A model generated the notes under the pieces. It was not told the DNA's origin, made no database searches, and saw only the letters and a list, made by a program, of their open reading frames with translations. The translations under genes and the position numbers were made by a program. From NCBI RefSeq assembly GCF_019279795.1, contig NC_056745.1, forward strand, positions 1,491,072,503 through 1,491,136,502: a DNA stretch of 64,000 nucleotides, given 5' to 3'. Each line of letters starts with the position of its first letter. Position 1 is the first letter of the stretch. The stretch is from Protopterus annectens. Its lineage: Eukaryota; Chordata; Ceratodontiformes; Protopteridae. Shown in pieces: positions 57,626 through 64,000 of the stretch.

Positions 57626-60440
57626 TTACTTCTCTGGACCCCTGTCTAGCAGGGCGACTGACATGATCCCCGGGGTGAATTTCCTATCTCCCATTCAATC
57701 ATCAAGGTTCCTTTTGAAGAGGGCCAATGAGGCACTCTGCTTGACATGTATGGGCAGTCTATTCAACAGTATGGGGAGTCAATGGGTCAGGAACCTATCC
57801 CTCTAGCATGTTTTGTTCATTGTGGTGACAAGGTTTAGATCCCTGGAGTGTGTGGCTCTGAGGGAATGGGACTTCTTTAAGTGGAGCATGTCCACAGCTC
57901 AGGGTTTGACATGGCCTTGTATGTTAAGCAGAGATCGCCTCTGAGTAGATGATATGCCACAGAGTATAGCTGGAGTTTTTTTTAGATGGTCAGCATATGG
58001 CATCTGCTTTAGGCCTGTGATTCTTTTAGTGAGGTATTTCTGTGGCCTTTCCAGCTGGCTGTTGCAGATGTCTTGTGAGGTACATACCAAATGCGGCATT
58101 ATACTCTATAATGGGTCTAATGAGGGATGAGTACAGTGGGACAATGACCTCCTCTTTTCTGGATGAAAAGCCCTTAGTGATGAGGTGTGCCACACAGAAG
58201 GATTTCCTGACTGTTGTGGCGATGTGGTTATCGAAAGTGAGACCACTGTCCACCTGTACCCCTATGTCTCTCATCACACTTTCGATGTTTAGTGTATTGC
58301 CACCTATGTGGTAATTCATGGGTACATGCTTTTTTTCCAAAGGGGATAACTATACATTTCTTGGCATTAAGCTTGAGCCCATGGCTCTGGCACCAGACAT
58401 CTGTTTCTGTAAGGCCCTTTTGTAGAATATCCACATCATTTGGGGATTCAATAATGGCTCCCAGTTTGCAGTCATCTGCGAACTTTGTTAGCCAGAGTCC
58501 CTAAGTGTTGGCCTGTACTTCAGAGAAGTAGATGCCAAACAAGAGTGGTCCCAGGACTGAACCCTGAGGTACTCCACTTGTCTGGAGCTGGATTTGGAGT
58601 CGGCTACTTTTACAGTCTAGGTTTTGTCAGTAAGCCAGTTGGCAACCCAACGAGTGCCGTAGGGATTTATGCCCAGCCTAGTAAGTTTATCTATGATTCC
58701 AGAGTGGGGGATGGTGTCCAAGGCCTTGGCAAGGACTAGATGGGCTGTGTGGACCACTTTACCCTCGTCCACAGCTCTGGAGACTGATTCGAAAACGTCA
58801 ATCAGGTTCAGGAGACAAGATTGGCTCTTCACAAACCCAAACTGGGTGGGGACCAGTGTTTGAAGGTTGCCAATGTCTTTGTTTATAAGTTCCATGATAA
58901 TGCATTCCATGTCCTTCCAGATCAGGCTTGTCGGACTAATGGGACGGTAGTTCCCGGGATTCAAGGCGGATCCCCCCTTGTGGAGTGGGATAACTGTAGC
59001 TGTGCGCTACTCAGTGGGCACGAAGCCTGAGGTGAGGCTATGATTAAACATGACACTTAGGTGAGGTGCCAGTTCATTTTGTAGTTCATGTAGTACACAG
59101 CCTGGGATGTCATCTGGTCCCATGGATGCTGTATTCTTAGCTTTGGAGAGTGCGGTTTCTACCTGTGTGGCTGTGATTGCCGGAATTTGGCAATCTTTTG
59201 GTATTGAGATGGGACCTTTAGGGGGTGAGAGGGGGGTGAAGTTGGCACTAAATCAATCTGCTAGGATATTGGCAATATCCTTGGGATCAGTATATTTAAC
59301 GCCATTCTGTTGTAGCTCAGAGCAGATCCGAGCATTGCCATTTAGATTCTTGACATAACTATAGAATGCCTTGTGGTTGTCTTTGGAATCTTTGGCAATT
59401 TCATTTTTGTAACTAGCTTTTGAGGATTTTATGAAGGATCTCAGCTTCTTACTGAGGCTGGTGAGGGAGTTTTTTGCATCCTGGGATTTTCATCTTTTCA
59501 GCAACAGTTTCTTCCTTCTGTTGTATAGTTTGTTTATAGCAGGGAACTACCAGATTGGCTTCCTTTTTTGGAGAAGAGCATCTTGGTTCTATTTGGGATG
59601 GCACGATTCATGCATGAGTGGATGTGCTCGTACAGTGCCTTAGTGTAGGATTCTGCAGTCAAACTTTCAGATCCCGTCTGCATGGGTGTCGTGAAGTTTG
59701 TCACTTCTGACTTCAGTAGCATGAAGTTGGCTTTGGAGAAGTTTTTTAAGGAGGTTTCCTTACTGGAGGGTGGGGGTGGGATGTGGATGTCAAGGGTGAT
59801 TTGCTTATGGTCAGACCTGACCAATGAGGGGGGTGACCACTGGTGTGGAGCATCTATCTCCCATGTTGGTAATGACCAGGTCTAGGATATTGGAGCCCCT
59901 GATGGGACAATGGATTAGTTGATCCAAGGCATTGGAATGTATGAATTCCAAGAACCGTTGGGAAAAGGAGTTGGTACCCGAGTAGTTTTCCCACTTAATG
60001 GCAGGGTAGTTGAAATCATCCAGTATTAGGGTGTTTGGTTGTATCTTAATATTTTCCAGTATGTTTAGAAAGGTGTAGTGAGAATCTTGGGGCATGGTGG
60101 GGGATCTGTAGCAAGCTACAATTTGGATTGCAGTCTTACCTAGTGTTAGTTGCAGCTGGAGAATTTCAGATGCATTGTGTTGGGCAACTAGCCTGGAGGT
60201 GTTAATATCCTTGGTGAATATGGACACTCCTCCACCTTTAGTGTTTCAGTCTTGTTTTTTTGGCCGAAAAGTGTGGTAAGAGTTGTAGCCTGGTATCGTA
60301 GGGGTGCTCTCTGGAGCCTTGAACCAGGTCTCAGTTACTGCACAGATATCGATGTTCTCCATTTTTAGGAGTGCCTCGAGAGAGTGCATTTTGAGGTTTA
60401 GACTTCTAGCATTGAGTAGCATTACCTTCAGATTTTGCAT
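57626..60440 (-). pseudogene. CR1 ORF2: endonuclease and reverse transcriptase (broken)
   Basis: The endonuclease is at 60440-59700 (LKVMLLNARSLNLKM, VTETWF, LILDDFNYPAIKW, then RSDHKQI near 59815). RT is at about 58970-57626 (NYRPISPTSLIWKDMECII, TQFGFVKSQSCLLNL, TIPHSGIIDKLTRLGINPYG, LKLNAKKCIVIPFG, VPLYSSLIRPIIEYNAAFG, ending TPGIMSVALLDRG). Stops and shifts occur throughout. The region holding the catalytic FADD (near 58480) is itself in a shifted frame. Confidence 0.88.
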
Positions 60441-60481
60441 GCTTGTATCTGTTAAGGTGGTGGTTTTATCCTTTGAACCTT

Positions 60482-61335
60482 GCCTAAAAAAGGCACTATA
60501 GGGGTGGCAAGAGCTTTAGCCAGTAACCTGAATCCCAGGGGTGACAGGTGCAGACCATCTCTGGCAAAGCATCGTGGTTTGTCGATCATGTCTTCCCAGG
60601 CAGACAGATACTGGATACCCTTTGAATGGCACCAGAAGCTTAGCCAATTGTTGAAGTCAATCATTTTGTCCTTATACTGTGGTATCATTCTGGGCGAAGG
60701 CATGATGCTGTTCAGGTCTAGGGTCATACTTGCCTAGGCCACATGATCCAAGAGGTCTTCCATGTCTCTTTTCATGTAGTCCAGGGAGGTACGTCTCAAG
60801 TCATTCACTCCAGCATGGACAATGACAGAGTCATATTTGTACTTGTTGTGGAGTGACTTGAGTGCATGCATTATGTGGTGGATCCCGGCACCTGACAGAC
60901 AGCTGACTGTAATTTTCTCCTTGTTTAGCCTGGTGAGTGGGACATCAGTGTGCCTGACTATAGAGTCATCTATGACTAAAGTGTTGGGTACATTGTCTTG
61001 CCTTAGGGGCTGTTGTTGGGTGGCACACTGGTGTTGTGAGCTATGTGTCACTTTGGTTGTGACTGGTGTTTGTTTGCGTTTCAGCTTCGGATGTGCTTGT
61101 TGCTTGGGCAGGTTAATGTTAACGGCCTCCGCATATGTGGATTTAGTGTTGCTATGTGTGGGTTTTGAAGGGCTATGAGTTGCTTGAGGTGTAGTGCAGG
61201 TGTTAATCTTCTTCTCTTGACTGTCTAGCACAATCTTGGCCGGAGAGAGCTTTGCTTACAGTTTGGCTGTGTAAGTGCATCTCTCGCAGGTTGTAATGTT
61301 GGGTGGTAGGAGGAGAGGATTGTCTGTGTACATGA
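60482..61335 (-). pseudogene. CR1 ORF1: zinc-binding start and SGNH/GDSL-esterase-like domain
   Basis: The frame begins near MYTDNPLLLPPNITTCERCT, has an in-frame stop about 25 codons in, a Gln/Thr-rich linker, then esterase landmarks: NTLVIDDSIVRH (GDS-like), VIVHAGVNDLRR (GxND) and, after another stop near 60735, DGLHLSPLGFRLLA (DGxHxS). CR1 and some L2 ORF1 proteins are known to carry this esterase; its role is thought to be lipid or ester hydrolysis. Here the first Ser motif reads DDS instead of GDS. Confidence 0.8.
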
Positions 61336-61559
61336 GGCAGTTGCCACCTTGCCCCAGTATGCCCAGGTTCACCACGTGGACAGGAGAAATCACCAGAAGC
61401 TGACCCTTGGGCATGCTTGTTTAGGTGCTCTCATTGTCAACAATGGTCTAAGCAGTCAATGCTATGTTTTTTGCAGTCACAATATATGTCTGTAAGAGTT
61501 GGAATATAAGTAAGGGTAGGCAGTGGAAATCTGATTCTTTAAATAAATCTGTGGTGCTG

Positions 61560-61800
61560 GAGAAAACGTTTGAGAATTCAACACACTGCAAGAAGATCAA
61601 ATCACTCAGTACTTAAGGAAACCAACCCAGATTGTTCACTGGAAAACCTGATAATAAAACTAAAACTCTCATACTCTGGCCACAAAATATGAAGACGGGG
61701 TTCACTAGAGAGAACACTGATGGTGGGGAAAGATCAAAGGCAGAAAATAAGGGGACGACAGATGCTAAGATGAACAGATAGCATTACTCATGCCAGGAAT
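61560..61800 (+). pseudogene. RTE-like LINE C-terminal fragment
   Basis: The plus frame reads IIKLKLSYSGHKI, a stop, RRGSLERTLMVGKDQRQKIR and GRQMLR, the widespread EN-RT C-terminal motif (W/F-GH...DSLEKTLMLGK). It is short and stopped. Confidence 0.55.
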
Positions 61801-62065
61801 GTACAGTTGTGTAAGTAAACTTACTATAACAGCAGATGTTCGAATGATCACTGTGCAGTAGCCTTAGCCATAGCTCTCAACCAATCGAGGGCAAATTTAA
61901 CAGAATCAGACAAATCCAGAAAAAGTCAGGGACACTTTTAAAATCTTAGTGCTATTAATTTGAGACATTGACAGAATCAGAGTATATGAATCAATACACA
62001 TTTTCTGAAGTAAAAGAAGTTTATAACTCAATTATTGTCCTTATTCATTAAGTGCAATTCACCAT

Positions 62066-62520
62066 CCACTTCTGTTTTCATGTGCCCTTCCCTCCAAATG
62101 GAAGACGAGGATGAGATTTTTAAGGGCGTGGAGCTCACAAAAATGTCAAATGATTTTGGCTTCACTGGCTCCCTTTGCTGAGTATTCCAAGATAACATGT
62201 CTACTTATGTACTTGGCAAAGACAGGATTCCATCTTTACTGTGGGGGTATTCAAAGACCTGGAAGGTCAGATGAACAGATAGCTAATGGCCAAGCACTAT
62301 GAAGAACACTGAAGCAAAGATCCTTATAATGAATATCTAATTTTCACGGACAGTCCCCAAGACTGCTATGGCAACCACTGACTGAATGACATCTTGGAAT
62401 AATTAGCAAAGGGAGCCAGTGAAGCCAAAATCATTTAACATTTTGTCAGCTCCATGCCCTTATGAAAAATCTCATCCTCTTCTTCCATTTGGAGGGAAGG
62501 GCACATGAAAACAGAAGTGG
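62066..62520. mobile_element. Fold-back element with 131-bp inverted arms
   Basis: Left arm 62066-62196 (ccacttctgttttcatgtgc...ggctccctttgctgagtatt) and right arm 62390-62520 are reverse complements with few differences. The 193-bp centre is unique. The outer right end touches the 3' end of the PLE at 62521. The plus frame at 62111-62302 runs through the arm and is not a gene. Confidence 0.8.
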
Positions 62521-62554
62521 TTGGCTTCTTATAACTCACACAATACTTTATTAA

Positions 62555-62592
62555 GCACTTTTCGTCTTAAGACCAATGCCAGACTTCTTCAG
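62555..62592 (-). ncRNA. Hammerhead-like motif in third PLE tail
   Basis: On the minus strand the motif is ctgaaga, agtct, a loop, agac, gaaaagtgc. Stem II (gtct/agac) closes correctly next to GAAA, and the only deviation is one extra A after the first core block. It matches the position of the motif in the fold-back PLE. This is the best of the three candidates. Confidence 0.4.
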
Positions 62593-62819
62593 ATAAACAC
62601 TGGCCACCAGAATTTTCAAATCTTTAAATATGAAAAAGTTATATGATCTCTCTAATGATGGCATCATTAGCGGTGTACTATAAACTACACTAAAGCCCTA
62701 AAAACATTAAAAACAATTCTATAAATTATAAAACTAAAATGTACTAGTCACGTGCTTAAAAAGCACCAGTATTATCACCTTTGATATGCTTTAAATTAGA
62801 AAAAAATTATGACAGATAA

Positions 62820-63300
62820 TGTTGCATTAAGACCTTGACACTTAGCAGCGTCAAAATAGGCCTGACAGAATAGTTCTTTATTTTTTTAATGTAATCCAAA
62901 TGGACCACCCCTTGCATTGGGATCTAATCTCTCCAAAACTGAAAATCTAAAATGATGACTAGGGAAAGCACTAACATGTCTTGTTAGGGCATTAGCTGTG
63001 TCTGCCTTAGAGACTACATGCTCTTTTAGTCTTTCTTTCAAGCTATGTTCTGTCTTCCCTGTATAATAAGCAGGGCAACAGTCACATGAAGCAATGTACA
63101 CTACAACCTTGCTGTTACAATTTGCTGAACTTTACATTTTAAAAGTTTTTCCACTTATGATAATCTCACTATCAATTTTTACATATTTACAAACATTGCA
63201 CATGTTGCACGTGGCTATTCCTTTCACAACATTACTGCCCGTGGATTTTTCTTTCATTTCAAAAATGTTCTTGGGAGTCTGGACTTGCCGATACTGAAGT
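62820..63300 (-). pseudogene. PLE C-terminal fragment with GIY-YIG endonuclease (stopped)
   Basis: The minus frame contains CNMCNVCKYVKIDSEIIISG, a stop near 63134, YIASCDCCPAYYTGKTEHSL, KERLKEH and LERLDPNARGGPFGLH, then a TAA at 62886 before ELFCQAYFDAAKCQGLNATL. The order (Cys cluster, GIY-YIG, GLN end) matches the other two PLEs. The YYTG in place of YYIG and two stops mark it as dead. Confidence 0.8.
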
Positions 63301-63490
63301 GCAGTTCAATTATAAATGTTCTTTTTTCACTACCTTTTCCATGGATCACAAAATTATTGAAAGTACATTGAGAAAAAACTGGGTTATAATAAAAGAAAAC
63401 TAGGAATGGGTAAAAAAGTTAGGTGAGCATCACATAATTACATATAGGCGAGTCCAGACTCTCAAGAACATTTTTGAAATTTTTATTATA

Positions 63491-64000
63491 AATGGAAAAA
63501 CTATTAAAATTGAGGTCAAGCCCCCTCAACTGTAACACTGGCCATGATCTGAGGTTTTAACAGGTTTGGTAAGGGTCATGATGGCTTCTTCAACCCCTGT
63601 CAACAATTCTTCAGCTTGGGAGAAGGCTAAAGGAGCAAGCTGCTGAGGCTTGACCTTAACTTCAGAGATGGTCATCCATGGGTTAAAATGTATGATGGTC
63701 ATTCCATGACCAATAATTATTCACACCACTGGATGCCAGCTTACTGTTCTGTTCTCCATCCCCTTGCATGCAGTCATGGACAGGGTCCAGCAGCTCAGTA
63801 GGTCGGGCAATTCACTGACAGATCACTGCAGGAGATTTAGAGGCCAGCACAGCCAGAGGGATGTTTGTGGTTGGCAGAGGCTTTGGCCACAGGCTAACCT
63901 GCTGGTCTTTTACCTTTATACACACTGGTTTCTACCATGAAAATGGAGGAGATCTTGTCCCTGTGCTGGTAGCCCTCAATTCTACCAACGTTTCTTGTTT
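63491..64000. other. Unclassified sequence at the window end
   Basis: A minus frame around 63520-63680 is open (TISEVKVKPQQLAPLAFSQA) but stopped on both sides. I cannot assign it. Confidence 0.4.

Larger units (their letters stand above)
57537..61450 (-). mobile_element. Near full-length CR1-clade LINE (inactive)
   Basis: On the minus strand it carries, in order, ORF1 with an esterase-like domain, an apurinic-type endonuclease, reverse transcriptase, and a tail of two 8-bp words (cctatgaa, cctatgag), as typical of CR1 3' ends. It is the same family as the fragments at 41042 and 46565. Several stops and frameshifts in both ORFs make it non-autonomous. It may lie upstream of the first exon or in an intron. 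Confidence 0.9.
62521..63490 (-). mobile_element. Third Penelope-like element relic
   Basis: Minus strand: an inverted short segment at 63448-63482 versus 63258-63290, then coding for a Cys cluster and GIY-YIG (62820-63300), then a 3' tail ending at about 62521 with a hammerhead-like motif. The RT is missing. The short inverted segment echoes, on a small scale, the fold-back form of the first PLE. Confidence 0.75.

Noticed and set aside
61814..61880. Possible first upstream exon on the minus strand (TATA|gtaagt donor, phase-compatible with exon A)
   Set aside because: The acceptor is weak and the peptide short (LLHSDHSNICCY); the intron would contain the whole CR1. Kept only as a hint.

Overview
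The window looks like intronic DNA from a vertebrate with a giant, repeat-swollen genome. CR1- and L2-like LINEs, a V-SINE-like SINE, a DIRS retroelement, Penelope-like elements (PLEs) and very large minisatellites occur together. A lungfish fits best and a salamander or caecilian is possible; the species itself cannot be read from the sequence. There is no prokaryotic gene organisation. Most long open frames are repeat translations or transposon relics.

Host gene. Reading splice signals on the minus strand gives a chain of short exons, in transcription order: A (56224-56328), B (54970-55003), C (45724-45791), D (42293-42575), E (39157-39216), F (16480-16533), G (15655-15730), and possibly a last exon H (4378-4614). 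All consecutive codon phases agree. I do not recognise the protein. Its introns hold almost everything else in the window.

Layout. 1-3955: a degenerate L2/CR1-like LINE (+), interrupted by a fold-back PLE with 745-bp inverted arms around a GIY-YIG coding segment. 5667-8424 and 14057-15058: one 35-bp minisatellite, split by a hAT-like MITE (7384-7726) and by a 5.6-kb DIRS element (8425-14056, minus strand). The DIRS element has intact gag, RT/RNase H and tyrosine recombinase frames plus inverted terminal repeats and an internal complementary region. 16755-17015: a V-SINE-like SINE. 18102-19229: a 47-bp minisatellite, exactly 24 units. 20000-22215: an RTE-like LINE relic (minus), carrying a second copy of the MITE, then split by a 55-bp satellite of 303 units (22216-38880). 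39648-40870: a PLE 3' half. 41042-42250 and 46565-47135: truncated CR1 LINEs. 47560-54280: an L2-like LINE relic inflated by 27-bp and 39-bp minisatellites and carrying SINEs and a palindromic MITE. 57537-61450: a near full-length but broken CR1 LINE (minus) with an esterase-type ORF1. 62066-62520: a fold-back element. 62520-63480: a third PLE relic.

How it fits together. One sparsely coding host gene has had its introns expanded by nested retroelement insertion and tandem amplification. Several arrays arose inside, or host, transposons. The only apparently intact mobile-element gene set is that of the DIRS element.
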